NCBI GenBank assembly: GCA_027324025.1
Contig: DAHVYW010000056.1
Coordinates: forward strand, 1-54,947
DNA: 54,947 nt
Reading direction: 5' to 3'
Source: JAJZQD01 sp021847735
GTDB lineage: Bacteria; Bacillota; Thermincolia; Thermincolales; UBA2595
The translations under genes and the position numbers were made by a program. The notes under the pieces were generated by a model. It ran no database searches. It was not told where the DNA came from and saw only the letters and a program-made list of their open reading frames with translations. Each line of letters begins with the position of its first letter. Position 1 is the stretch's first letter. This document shows, one piece after another, positions 32,079 to 41,573 of the stretch.

Positions 32079-35000
32079 TCACAGACGTTTGGCAGGCAGC
32101 GGTTTGACAGCCTCCACCGTCCCATGGCGCTGTAGTTTGTTCCATCCCACATTAATCCCCTTAATAGCCGTCCAAATTGATTTGATCATCACGTAGTAAA
32201 GGATTTGCCGGTAAACTATTCTTTGGATGAACAGCCATATAAGCGGTTTTTTCTTCTCCCCTTCCAGTGCAAAACTCAGCAAGCCAACCAGAAGGTCCAA
32301 CAGGTAGAACGCGAGGTAATAGGCCAGATACAGCTCGAAGTGGCCTGTAAAGGCAGCTACCACCATCATAATATCTACCAATGGCGAAAGGACCTGAAAT
32401 CCAACCTGGAAAACCCACATATTGGGCATAGCGATTAAACCCAACGTCCCGTATCTGGGGTTCATCAGAGTTTCCCTGTGTTTCCACAGACACTGCAAAG
32501 TACCGAAGGTCCACCGGAAGCGCTGTTTGAGAAGGCTTTTTATGTCCGCGGGGCTTTCCGTCCAGGCCAAAGCCTTGGACTCATATGAGATTTTATAACC
32601 CATCTCACGGATGTTTAGGGTCAAGTCAGTATCTTCCGCCAAGGTGTCCGAACTGTAACCGCCGGCTTTGATAATTGCTTCCTTCCGCCAAGCACCCACA
32701 GCACCCGGAACAACGGTGATACAGTTTAGCACTTCAAAAGCCCGCCGCTCGAGATTAAAGCCGATGATATATTCGGTAAATTGCCAGACAGTTAACAGGT
32801 TGGTTACATTGCCTACCTTGACATTTCCTGACACGGCGCCAATTGAAGGGTCGGTAAAGTGCCGTAACAACAGCCCTATTGTGCCAGGCTCAAAGACTGT
32901 ATCCGCATCAAGGGTGACAATATATTCCCCGGCAGCTTGCTCAATTCCCAAATTAACAGCCGTTGCCTTGCCGCCGTTGGTTTTATTCAACAGCCTCACC
33001 CGCCCGTCCCTCTTTGCCAAACCAGTGACAACCTCACTTGTGCGGTCCTTGGATCCGTCATCCACAACAATTATTTCGATATTGGGGTATGTGCTTTTAA
33101 GCAGTGACTCAATGGTATTCCCGATAACCTTTTCTTCGTCATAAGCCGCAATGATTACACTTGCCAGGGGAGTTCCTTCAATTGGCGCGGTTTTCCTTTT
33201 TTGAGACCGCCAGTATTGGATTAACGAAGCAGTAGCAAGAAAGCCGAGACGACCTACACCCAGGATGATGGCCAGGGTAAACATCCACCATAAAAGTTTC
33301 TGCTGCCAAAAAAGCATGGTAAATCCTAACCGGTCCGTGGAGACCAAGGCATCTTCCAGTCCGCTGACAGCAGGCATCAGGGCAGCTCGGTTGGTCCTGA
33401 GTAATTGGTCAACGGTTACAAAAGTGTAACCTTTGGAGTTTAAGGCTTCAATAATCCGGGGCAGGGCCTCTACCGTTTGGCTCCTGTCACCACCTGCGTC
33501 ATGCAATAAAACTATATTTCCCCGGTTAACCTGGGAAAGCACCCGATTAACAATTTGGTCCGTCCCCGGGCGGCTCCAGTCAAGGGCGTCAATTAATTCA
33601 CCTACTGTTAAATACCCCAGCTCCTGGGCCCGTATAATGGGAATAAGTTCTTCGGGGGTTTGCGGCTCGGCATCTGCTACGTAAGGAGGTCTAAACAAAA
33701 TCGTTTTATGCCCGGTGATTTCTTCGATAACCCGCTGAGTGGCATTGAGTTCAAGCCTGGTTTGTTCCGGAGATATCAGTGCCATATTTGGGTGGGTGAA
33801 GGTATGGTTACCCAACAGATTGCCCTGCTGGAAGGCCCGGGCTACCAGTCCGGGGTTTTTCTGGGCGTTTGACCCTACTACAAAAAACGTGGCCTTTACA
33901 TTATACTTTTTTAAAATGTCAAGGATTTCCCGGGTATATTTCGGATCCGGACCGTCATCAAAGGTTAGGGCTACTTGCTTTTTGTCAGAATACCCAAGCT
34001 GGTCCAATACGTAGTAGGCCGGGAACGACAGGTATTTTTCTTCGGTAATCTGTTGTCCCGGGCCAACTGAGATTTGACGCCGGCCTGACTTTGGAGTATC
34101 CACCACCTGCAGTATTTCTCCCGACCCCAATCTCTGAAGGGAGTCAAAGGGGCTTAATACAGACAATTCCGACGGGGTAGGCAGTTTGGGTAGACCGGAA
34201 AAAATACGCCAAACGGACGGGTCTTCGGCCCCCAAACGCCAGAGTCCAAACCCAGCCTGCCCGTAATTCATTGACGTAAGTACCTGGTTGTATGCACTGA
34301 CAGCATCTTGAAACCAAACCGTATGGGGAACGTTGTCCTCATCGGTATATTTTAAATTGGGGCCGCCTCCGCTCTTATCCCAGAGGATGGGTACCCGGAA
34401 CTCATCCGCCAGGGCCATAGTCTTTTCAAAGGTGACCTCTTCCCCCGTGCCGTTCTCAGCCCAGTCCACACCGTAGTTGCCAAGGCCTACAATAAGCTTT
34501 TGCGGAGGAATGGGGACACCGGCCAAGGTACGGGCAAACCAGTCTCTGGAGGCAATAGGCCCCGGTTGACTGCTCTCATAATGCTCATCGTAAGCCATCA
34601 GAATAATATAATCGTTATACTCGGCCAGTCTTTTGTAATCATAGCTGGGGTCATCTATGGCCATGTCCTGGGTAACCAACAGCCCCGCACTATGAAACTT
34701 ACCATACAACTCTCTCATAAACAATACCAGGTATGGGCTGTCACTGTCACTGAGGTTCTCCAGGTCAATATTGATTCCGTGAAAGCCGTTTGACTTAATA
34801 CTTTTAAATAATTTGTCAACCAAAGCGGTTCGTTTGGCAGGCTCCCTCAGTACCTGGCGAAGATAACCGGTCCGCCAACCATCACTGTAATTGTTAAAAA
34901 GAGGAATAACAGGGACGTGGTGATTAGTTGCCAATGTAGTAACCTTGTTGTCAATCTCCTCCGTCAAATCAGGACCGTTGCCTGTCAAATGGATCCATTC

Positions 35001-35858
35001 CGGTGAAAGATAATTGAGATGATTAATGTTTCGCTGCAGGGAAAGGTAGCTGTTTGGATCCCAATTTACATAAAAACCAAAGATGACATCACTTTTGTTA
35101 GTAACCTTCCGTCGCCGGTGATGCTTCCCGAAATTCCGATGATTATAATCCGTTTGGAAGAGTGAAGCCCGGTTGGCATTGTTCATTTTAGTAAGTTGGT
35201 ACCCGATATTATGCTTACCCATAGTGCTGGCAATCTGGTCATAAGAAGGTATTTTTCGAAAAGGGGAAACCCCAAAAATGGGTAAGATGGGATTAATCGT
35301 GATACTAAGCCCCACCAAACCAAAGATGCCTATCGTAATCAATAAAGTTATTACTGCAACCCGCTTGGCCAGGGCGTTACGGCGACCGCGGGATTCAAAG
35401 AAAACGAAAGCCTGTTCACCGGGACGATGTAAATTAATCTTGCGGTAATTAAAAAACCATAGAGAAGGCAGATAAATTAGAGCACCCAGCGTTATCCCGG
35501 TTACAAGGCTCCCTAACAGGTAGACACGGGTTGGCAAAATACCGGATATTAACCGGTCAAATTCCAAATAATAAGGTGAGTAAGTTGTAAAACGATATGA
35601 TGTCAGTTTCTCCCCTATGTCGAAGGCCAACAAAGTAAGGAGGGGAAAAACCAGGGTTATCCCGCTGCCTGCCGCGATAGCCAGGATATTAAGCCGGAAC
35701 ACCAGGCCTAACAGTATAACAACAGCGGTTTTAAAGCCTGCAATAGGTAACAGCCCGGTTAAAAGGCCTAGGGATACCCCAAAGGCTAACTGTCGCGGGC
35801 TGTTTTTTACAAAAACTTTTTTTTTCAGGAAACCTGCTGCTTTTTTTATGTTTGTCAT
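32079..35858 (-). CDS. DUF2062-GH18-polysaccharide deacetylase-GT2 fusion protein
   Basis: A membrane protein of about 1259 residues combines four modules: a DUF2062 membrane domain (about 1-170), a GH18 glycosidase-like domain (about 245-570; 'GINIDLENLS' keeps the D-x-E), a NodB deacetylase (about 640-820; 'LTFDDGPD' and 'HTFTHPN' metal motifs), and a C-terminal membrane GT2 synthase (about 910-1240; 'VVDDGSKD', 'LDADTVF', 'QRFRW'). The last three parallel PgaB (deacetylase plus hydrolase) and PgaC (synthase) of poly-GlcNAc systems in one chain. I chose the ATG at 35858 because CAGGTGG precedes it. It probably makes and trims an N-acetylglucosamine-type exopolysaccharide. Confidence 0.9.
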   Translation of the reverse strand: MTNIKKAAGFLKKKVFVKNSPRQLAFGVSLGLLTGLLPIAGFKTAVVILLGLVFRLNILAIAAGSGITLVFPLLTLLAFDIGEKLTSYRFTTYSPYYLEFDRLISGILPTRVYLLGSLVTGITLGALIYLPSLWFFNYRKINLHRPGEQAFVFFESRGRRNALAKRVAVITLLITIGIFGLVGLSITINPILPIFGVSPFRKIPSYDQIASTMGKHNIGYQLTKMNNANRASLFQTDYNHRNFGKHHRRRKVTNKSDVIFGFYVNWDPNSYLSLQRNINHLNYLSPEWIHLTGNGPDLTEEIDNKVTTLATNHHVPVIPLFNNYSDGWRTGYLRQVLREPAKRTALVDKLFKSIKSNGFHGINIDLENLSDSDSPYLVLFMRELYGKFHSAGLLVTQDMAIDDPSYDYKRLAEYNDYIILMAYDEHYESSQPGPIASRDWFARTLAGVPIPPQKLIVGLGNYGVDWAENGTGEEVTFEKTMALADEFRVPILWDKSGGGPNLKYTDEDNVPHTVWFQDAVSAYNQVLTSMNYGQAGFGLWRLGAEDPSVWRIFSGLPKLPTPSELSVLSPFDSLQRLGSGEILQVVDTPKSGRRQISVGPGQQITEEKYLSFPAYYVLDQLGYSDKKQVALTFDDGPDPKYTREILDILKKYNVKATFFVVGSNAQKNPGLVARAFQQGNLLGNHTFTHPNMALISPEQTRLELNATQRVIEEITGHKTILFRPPYVADAEPQTPEELIPIIRAQELGYLTVGELIDALDWSRPGTDQIVNRVLSQVNRGNIVLLHDAGGDRSQTVEALPRIIEALNSKGYTFVTVDQLLRTNRAALMPAVSGLEDALVSTDRLGFTMLFWQQKLLWWMFTLAIILGVGRLGFLATASLIQYWRSQKRKTAPIEGTPLASVIIAAYDEEKVIGNTIESLLKSTYPNIEIIVVDDGSKDRTSEVVTGLAKRDGRVRLLNKTNGGKATAVNLGIEQAAGEYIVTLDADTVFEPGTIGLLLRHFTDPSIGAVSGNVKVGNVTNLLTVWQFTEYIIGFNLERRAFEVLNCITVVPGAVGAWRKEAIIKAGGYSSDTLAEDTDLTLNIREMGYKISYESKALAWTESPADIKSLLKQRFRWTFGTLQCLWKHRETLMNPRYGTLGLIAMPNMWVFQVGFQVLSPLVDIMMVVAAFTGHFELYLAYYLAFYLLDLLVGLLSFALEGEKKKPLIWLFIQRIVYRQILYYVMIKSIWTAIKGINVGWNKLQRHGTVEAVKPLPAKRL

Positions 35859-36020
35859 TTCGGCCACCTGCAAACTTTTTGTCGGGACAATTGTCAAAGA
35901 TGATTATAACACAAACGCAATTATTGTAATATCCCTTAAAAAATCCTTCTTTGGGCCTTTAATGAAGTCTTTGCCAGGCAATGCCGCATTTATCCGGCAT
36001 CATACCGTTAACACCCGGGT

Positions 36021-36878
36021 TTACGCTGTCGTTAAAATATTATAGCGGTAATGACTCAATAATTTTAAGGTTAACTGGCCCGGCCGACCGGGGCCTACTG
36101 CCCGGCCGTCCAATTTTGTAACAGGAACAATTTCCGAACTAGAGTTGGTGTAAAAAATTTCATCGGCGTTGAAAAAGTCTTCTTTGTAAAGAGTCTTTTC
36201 TTCGGCCCGGATGCCGTGTGCTCTAGCCAGTTCGAGGACTTTTAACCTGGTTATGCCGACCAGCAGCCCGGCTTTGGGTGCCGGAGTTAAAACACAGCCG
36301 TCCGTTACCAGGAAAACGTTGCTGACTGTTCCCTCCGTGACCTCCCCCAAATGATTGAGCATAAATCCCTCGTCTGCCCCAGCCCTGATTACTTCCTGTT
36401 TTGCTAAAATATTATTCAGGAAATTGAGGGACTTGACCTCAGGCATAGTGGCCCCTGCTAAGTTACGCAGGGTTTTTACAAACATAGCGCTGGCACCTTC
36501 TGTATAAAGGCGTTCGTTGTATTTTATTTCCTTTGAAGTAATGAGAATTGTAGGACTTGGACAAAGTCCCGGGTCAATACCCACCGGACCCGGTCCCCTT
36601 GAGACAGTCAGCCGTATATACAAATTGCGGCCATTTCGGGATATCAAGCCACTAAGGGCATGCTCCATAAATTCCTGTGACCAGGGCATTACTAGTTCCA
36701 GCGCCCGGGCGGAACGGAAAAGCCTGTCCAGGTGTTCGGCCAGCAAAAGTATCCGGCCGTTATATGCCCGCATCGTTTCAAATAACCCGTCTCCATACAA
36801 AAACCCGTGGTCAAAAACCGATATTTTTGCCTCAAGTGCCGGTACATACTCCCCGTTCAAGTAAACAAACTCTTGCAC
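36021..36878 (-). CDS. pabC: Aminotransferase class IV, probable 4-amino-4-deoxychorismate lyase
   Basis: This PLP fold-type IV protein of about 285 residues contains 'VFDHGFLYGDGLFETMRAY' and the PLP Lys region 'EVKSLNFLNNILAKQE'. It resembles both branched-chain aminotransferases and PabC. The position directly after pabB/trpE favours PabC, which releases p-aminobenzoate for folate. I chose the GTG at 36878 because GGGGAGG lies 6 nt upstream. The TTG at 36884 would be too close. It overlaps the upstream gene by 47 bp. Confidence 0.85.
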   Translation of the reverse strand: MQEFVYLNGEYVPALEAKISVFDHGFLYGDGLFETMRAYNGRILLLAEHLDRLFRSARALELVMPWSQEFMEHALSGLISRNGRNLYIRLTVSRGPGPVGIDPGLCPSPTILITSKEIKYNERLYTEGASAMFVKTLRNLAGATMPEVKSLNFLNNILAKQEVIRAGADEGFMLNHLGEVTEGTVSNVFLVTDGCVLTPAPKAGLLVGITRLKVLELARAHGIRAEEKTLYKEDFFNADEIFYTNSSSEIVPVTKLDGRAVGPGRPGQLTLKLLSHYRYNILTTA

Positions 36879-38400
36879 TGGCAACCTCCCCTTCAGCCTG
36901 CGGCAAATTTTCGGATAGTTCCTCAGCTACCTCCAGTGCCCGCAGCAATGCTTCAGCCTTTTTCATAGATTCGTAATACTCTTTCTCCGGAATCGAATCG
37001 GCAACAATCCCGGCGCCTACCTGTACGTAACCCTTGCCTTCCTTCATGAGAATCGTGCGGATTACAATATTCATTTCCATCTCCCCGGCGTACCCCAAGA
37101 ACCCGACCGATCCGGTGTAAGGGCCCCGGCGGGTAGGTTCAAGTTCGTCAATAATCTCCATGGAACGGATTTTGGGTGCTCCGGTGATGGTCCCCCCGGG
37201 AAAACAGGCTTTAAACAGGTCAAATCTGGTCTTACCGGGAGCCAGGCGGCCTCTTACATTTGACACTATATGCATCACGTGAGAGTATTCCTCTATTACC
37301 ATCAACTCATTAACTTCCACCGTACCAAAGCGGCATACTCGCCCCAAATCATTTCTCTCCAAATCCACCAGCATAATATGCTCAGCCCGCTCCTTTTCAT
37401 TAGTGATAAGCTCCTTTGCCAGGGCCAGGTCTTCCTCCCTGTCACAACCTCTTCTCCTGGTTCCGGCAATGGGCCTAGTCTCCGCGAAATCCCCGGTTAA
37501 CCTAACCAGTAGTTCGGGAGAGGAGCTTACTATATGCATATCCCCGAAGTCAATGAAGCTCATGTACGGGGAGGGGTTAATCAGACGCAGGACTTTATAA
37601 AGGAAAAAAGGGGCTACGGTAGTGGTCTTCGCCAGCCTAAGGGATAAATTGGCCTGAAAAATATCTCCGGCTTTGATATACTCTTTACAATTGGCAACCA
37701 TCTCTTCGAACTGCGCCTTGGTTACATTACACTCAGGTTCAAAACGGTTCTGTAACGCCCGGTTATGGTTAGCAAGAACGACCTCTTCCCCCGCTCTCTC
37801 GTGTCTGATTAGGTGAAGAATCCCAGCCGCTTCCCCGCAGGCCTCCCGGTAAGCCCGTTCACTTTCATCGGCGGCTCCGGGCGTAGCGGTCACAATAATC
37901 TTTATTGTCTGGCAGATATTGTCAAAACATATTACCTTATCAAAAAACATGAAATAAGCTTCCGGCACTTTTAAATCGTCTACGGTCAGCTGAGGTAACT
38001 TTTCAAAGCACCTGCCCACATCATAACTGAAGTACCCCATTGCCCCTCCCCAAAACTCTGGGAGGCCGGCATAACTAATACCCTCATACGATTCACAGGT
38101 CCGCTGCAACATCTCATACGGGTCACCACAGTAAGAAACCCGTTCTTCTCCGCGGATTACCTCAACGGAATCCCCCATGCTCCTAAAAATACAGTGCGGC
38201 TCGAATCCCAAAAACGAATACCGGGCCAGGTCTTCAGCACCCTTGCCGCTTTCCAGAAGACAAAATTTGGACCCTTCCAGCTTTAATTTTTCAATAACTG
38301 TTACCGGGGTTTCACCCGGGGCCGGCACCTCAAGCATAACCGGAACCCTTTTGCCCGCTTTAAAATACCCGTTAAATTCATGCAACTCCGGACTAAACAC
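36832..38400 (-). CDS. pabB: Chorismate-utilising synthase component I (PabB/TrpE family)
   Basis: This 522-residue enzyme has the conserved C-terminal blocks 'RPIAGTRRRG', 'LITNEKERAEHIMLVDLERND' and 'GTITGAPKIRSMEIID'. The PIAGT sequence, instead of PIKGT, is shared by anthranilate synthases and many Firmicute PabB proteins, so the motif alone does not decide. The overlapping pabC-like gene suggests aminodeoxychorismate synthase for folate. No glutamine amidotransferase partner is adjacent. N-terminal 'PVMLEVPAPGETPV' fits the family. Confidence 0.85.
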   Translation of the reverse strand: MFSPELHEFNGYFKAGKRVPVMLEVPAPGETPVTVIEKLKLEGSKFCLLESGKGAEDLARYSFLGFEPHCIFRSMGDSVEVIRGEERVSYCGDPYEMLQRTCESYEGISYAGLPEFWGGAMGYFSYDVGRCFEKLPQLTVDDLKVPEAYFMFFDKVICFDNICQTIKIIVTATPGAADESERAYREACGEAAGILHLIRHERAGEEVVLANHNRALQNRFEPECNVTKAQFEEMVANCKEYIKAGDIFQANLSLRLAKTTTVAPFFLYKVLRLINPSPYMSFIDFGDMHIVSSSPELLVRLTGDFAETRPIAGTRRRGCDREEDLALAKELITNEKERAEHIMLVDLERNDLGRVCRFGTVEVNELMVIEEYSHVMHIVSNVRGRLAPGKTRFDLFKACFPGGTITGAPKIRSMEIIDELEPTRRGPYTGSVGFLGYAGEMEMNIVIRTILMKEGKGYVQVGAGIVADSIPEKEYYESMKKAEALLRALEVAEELSENLPQAEGEVASARVCLLERGVCTGT

Positions 38401-38464
38401 CCTTATTCCCCCTCATAATACCAGATTAAGCCACGGCTTCCCATTAAATTTTTATAAATAAAAA

Positions 38465-38490
38465 ACCGAATAGGTAAAATCCTATTCGGT
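38465..38490 (-). terminator. Terminator downstream of purA
   Basis: A perfect 10-bp stem ACCGAATAGG/CCTATTCGGT is followed by TTTTTTATTTAT on the minus strand. It lies 115 bp after purA and before pabB. Confidence 0.8.
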
Positions 38491-38604
38491 GGGATGCCCG
38501 CAGCTGCGGACCAGAACATACCGAAGGTATACGTTTGTTTAAAAACTTATGCCTTATTTCGTATCTAAATGCTATCAAAATACCGGAACGGTGTCAATAC
38601 TGGT

Positions 38605-39888
38605 CTAAAAAAGGCTGTCCATTATAATAGTCTGGGTCCTGCGAGTGCCGACTCCTATGATGGATATTGGGGTGCCTGCAAGCTCGCTCAGTCTGTTCAG
38701 GTAATTTTGAGCCGCTGCCGGCAGGTCGGCAAAGGCTTTAGCGGAAGTAATATCGTCATGCCAACCCGGCATTTCCTCATATACAGGTTCACACCCGGCC
38801 AGGGTTTTAAGGCTGGCTGGAAAATCTCTGATAATCTCATTTCCGCGGCGATAGCCGGTGCAGATTTTCAGTGTATCCATGCCTGTCAGGACGTCAAGTT
38901 TCGTAACAGCCATACTTGTCAGCCCGCTGACACGGACAGTGTACCGGGCAATAACGGCATCAAACCACCCGCACCTTCTGGGGCGGCCGGTAGTTGTCCC
39001 ATACTCGTGGCCCTTGTCTCTAAGATGCAATCCTGTTTCATCCAGCAGTTCTGTGGGGAACGGACCTTCCCCCACCCTTGTCGTATATGCCTTGATTATC
39101 CCCAGTACCTTCGTTATTTCGGTAGGTCCCAGCCCCGCTCCGACACAGGCGGCTCCGGCAATAGGATGAGATGACGTGACATAAGGGTAGGTTCCGTGGT
39201 CAAGGTCAAGCAAGGTCCCCTGGGCACCTTCAAATAATACATTTTTCCCCGCTTTCAGGGCGTCATAAATGATTATGGAGGTATCGGCAGCGTACTTACG
39301 CAAAAGGTCAGCATAACCCATGTATTCTTTCATGATAGTGTCCTTATTAAAACCATCGGCAGCGTAGACTTTCGCTAAAAGGTTATTCTTTTCTTTGAGG
39401 TTTCTGTCTAAAAGAAGAGAAAACTCATCTCTGTCCAGCAAATCCACAAACCTAATCCCAACTCTGGCGGCTTTGTCCATATAAGCCGGACCTATTCCCC
39501 TCTTGGTGGTGCCAATCTTGGCATCACCCTTACTTTCTTCGATTACCTCGTCCAGTTTCTTGTGATAAGGCATGATTATATGTGCCCTCAAGCTAATGCG
39601 GAGGTTATTGGTATTGATGCCCCTCGCCGCCAGGTACTCCAATTCCTCAAGCAGAACAGCCGGGTCTATAACCACCCCGTTACCGATAATGCATGTTTTG
39701 TCAGGGTATAGAATGCCCGATGGAATCAAGTGCAGTTTAAACTCTTCTTCCCCAACCACCACTGTGTGTCCGGCATTATTCCCGCCTTGATACCTTACAA
39801 CAATATCGGCCTTTTCAGCTAGTACGTCCGTTACTTTTCCTTTTCCTTCATCGCCCCATTGAGCGCCTATTAAAACCACTGACGGCAT
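38605..39888 (-). CDS. purA: Adenylosuccinate synthetase
   Basis: This 427-residue GTP-dependent enzyme converts IMP to adenylosuccinate in AMP synthesis. The N-terminal 'GAQWGDEGKGKVTD' loop, 'GNNAGHTVV', 'TKRGIGPAYMDKAARVG' and the C-terminal 'GTRRTQTI' are diagnostic. It sits near dnaB and the ribosomal cluster, as in many Bacilli and Clostridia. Confidence 0.97.
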   Translation of the reverse strand: MPSVVLIGAQWGDEGKGKVTDVLAEKADIVVRYQGGNNAGHTVVVGEEEFKLHLIPSGILYPDKTCIIGNGVVIDPAVLLEELEYLAARGINTNNLRISLRAHIIMPYHKKLDEVIEESKGDAKIGTTKRGIGPAYMDKAARVGIRFVDLLDRDEFSLLLDRNLKEKNNLLAKVYAADGFNKDTIMKEYMGYADLLRKYAADTSIIIYDALKAGKNVLFEGAQGTLLDLDHGTYPYVTSSHPIAGAACVGAGLGPTEITKVLGIIKAYTTRVGEGPFPTELLDETGLHLRDKGHEYGTTTGRPRRCGWFDAVIARYTVRVSGLTSMAVTKLDVLTGMDTLKICTGYRRGNEIIRDFPASLKTLAGCEPVYEEMPGWHDDITSAKAFADLPAAAQNYLNRLSELAGTPISIIGVGTRRTQTIIMDSLF

Positions 39889-39913
39889 GTCCCAACACCC
39901 CCGAATTATTTGT

Positions 39914-41305
39914 TTAATCTCTGTTAAGAATTGATCTGGCTGCTACAACACCAGCCACGGAAGCCTGAGCCAAACCCCGGGTGACCCCTGCCCCGTCACC
40001 TGCGGCAAAAAGGTTGGTAATCTTGGTTTCCAACTCGCTGCTGAGTTCCAGTCTGGAAGAATAAAACTTTACTTCAACCCCATATAACAGGGTATGTTTG
40101 GAATAAACTCCGGGTGCAATAATGTCAAGCGCTTTAAGCATTTCCACTATACTCATCAGGTGACGGTATGGAAAGACTAGGCTTAGGTCGCCTGGTGTGG
40201 CATCCTTCAACGTTGGTTCAACCATGCATTTGTTAAGCCTGTCGATATCTGTTCTCTGCCCTTTTATCAGGTCACCCAGCCGCTGCACAATCACCCCGCC
40301 GCCCAGCAAATTGGCCAGGCTGGCTACGTATTTCCCGTATGAAATCGGATCTTTGAACGGCTCTGTGAAGTTTTTGCTTACAAGGATGGCAAAGTTTGTG
40401 TTTTCGGTTTTTTTCTCGGCATGGCTGTGGCCGTTAACGGTTATAAGTCCACTGTTGTTTTCGGCCACCACCTCACCGTAAGGGTTCATACAGAAGGTAC
40501 GGACCTTGTCATCAAAAGACTTGGAAAAATAAATAAACTTTGATTCATATATAACGCTCGTCAGGTGCTCCATTACCGCCGCGGGCAGCTCGACCCGCAC
40601 CCCAATATCAACTGGATTCACTGCGGTCTTTATCCCATGAAGCTGAGCCTGGTTTGACAACCATTCCGCCCCCTCACGCCCGGGGGCCACTATCACGTAT
40701 TTCCCAATTACGAGAAGCCCGTCGTCGGTTTCAACACCGTAGACTGCGCCATTCTCCACAACCAAGTTCCGTATTCCCATGCCGGTGCGGATTTCCACGC
40801 CCTGAGAAAGCAAATAATCCCTCATTCGCTCCAGGATCCGCTGACACCTGCCGGTTCCCAGGTGGCGGATTGGTGCGGGAATAAGTTTCAACTCGGCAAA
40901 AGCCGCTTTTTGCCTTATCTCTCTAATGGCATCTTCTTGATTAATTCCATAAACCTTTTCCGGCCCGCCATACTGGACATATATTGCATCAACATATTTG
41001 ATAAAGCCCTCCAGGGCCTCTTCGCCAATGTAGTTTGCCAGCATCCCACCGACTTCCGTAGAAAGGGTAATCTTCCCGTCACTAAAGGCTCCGGCACCAC
41101 CCCAGCCACATAAAATTGAACAGGGTGAACAATTGATACACCCTTTGCCCTTTTCCTTTGACGGGCATGTTCTATGTTCAATATCCCGCCCTTTTTCCAT
41201 GATAAGAATCCGCATATCTGTTTTTGCGGTCAGCAGTTCAAGTGCTGCAAATATTCCCGCCGGGCCTGCTCCGACAATGATAACATCATATTGTTGCCCG
41301 ATCAT
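39914..41305 (-). CDS. FAD-dependent dehydrogenase (COG2509 type)
   Basis: This flavoprotein of about 463 residues has the dinucleotide-binding motif 'DVIIVGAGPAGIFAALELL' at the N-terminus, a Cys-rich insert ('CPSKEKGKGCINCSPCSILCG') and a C-terminal FAD segment 'NLFAAGDGAGVTRGLAQA'. The family is widespread in anaerobes, with no settled reaction. The ATG at 41305 has GGGGGAG 5 nt upstream, and the longer frame to 41446 lacks such a site. It lies between purA and dnaB. Confidence 0.85.
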   Translation of the reverse strand: MIGQQYDVIIVGAGPAGIFAALELLTAKTDMRILIMEKGRDIEHRTCPSKEKGKGCINCSPCSILCGWGGAGAFSDGKITLSTEVGGMLANYIGEEALEGFIKYVDAIYVQYGGPEKVYGINQEDAIREIRQKAAFAELKLIPAPIRHLGTGRCQRILERMRDYLLSQGVEIRTGMGIRNLVVENGAVYGVETDDGLLVIGKYVIVAPGREGAEWLSNQAQLHGIKTAVNPVDIGVRVELPAAVMEHLTSVIYESKFIYFSKSFDDKVRTFCMNPYGEVVAENNSGLITVNGHSHAEKKTENTNFAILVSKNFTEPFKDPISYGKYVASLANLLGGGVIVQRLGDLIKGQRTDIDRLNKCMVEPTLKDATPGDLSLVFPYRHLMSIVEMLKALDIIAPGVYSKHTLLYGVEVKFYSSRLELSSELETKITNLFAAGDGAGVTRGLAQASVAGVVAARSILNRD

Positions 41306-41518
41306 AATGGCTCCCCCTAACTTACTCATAGTTTTGCCTATACATAAAAATAACCCACACAGTACACTGTTGAGTCTAATGTTTAAAAAACCTTTCAGGT
41401 TATCCCTCCAAAACAGGCAATTCAATTTTGGCACAGGGGCCAACATTATTATTCTATCAAAGTAAACCCCCTTTTGTCAAAGATTTTAAGCGGGTTAAAC
41501 GCCGGATGAAATAGGGCT

Positions 41519-41543
41519 GCCCGCCATCAGCACAGGACGGCGG
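41519..41543 (-). terminator. Hairpin downstream of dnaB
   Basis: GCCCGCC/GGCGGGC with an 11-nt loop lies about 30 bp past the dnaB stop. It lacks a T-run, so termination is uncertain. Confidence 0.4.
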
Positions 41544-41573
41544 GCAACTGCTCACTTCTTATCACTACTCACA

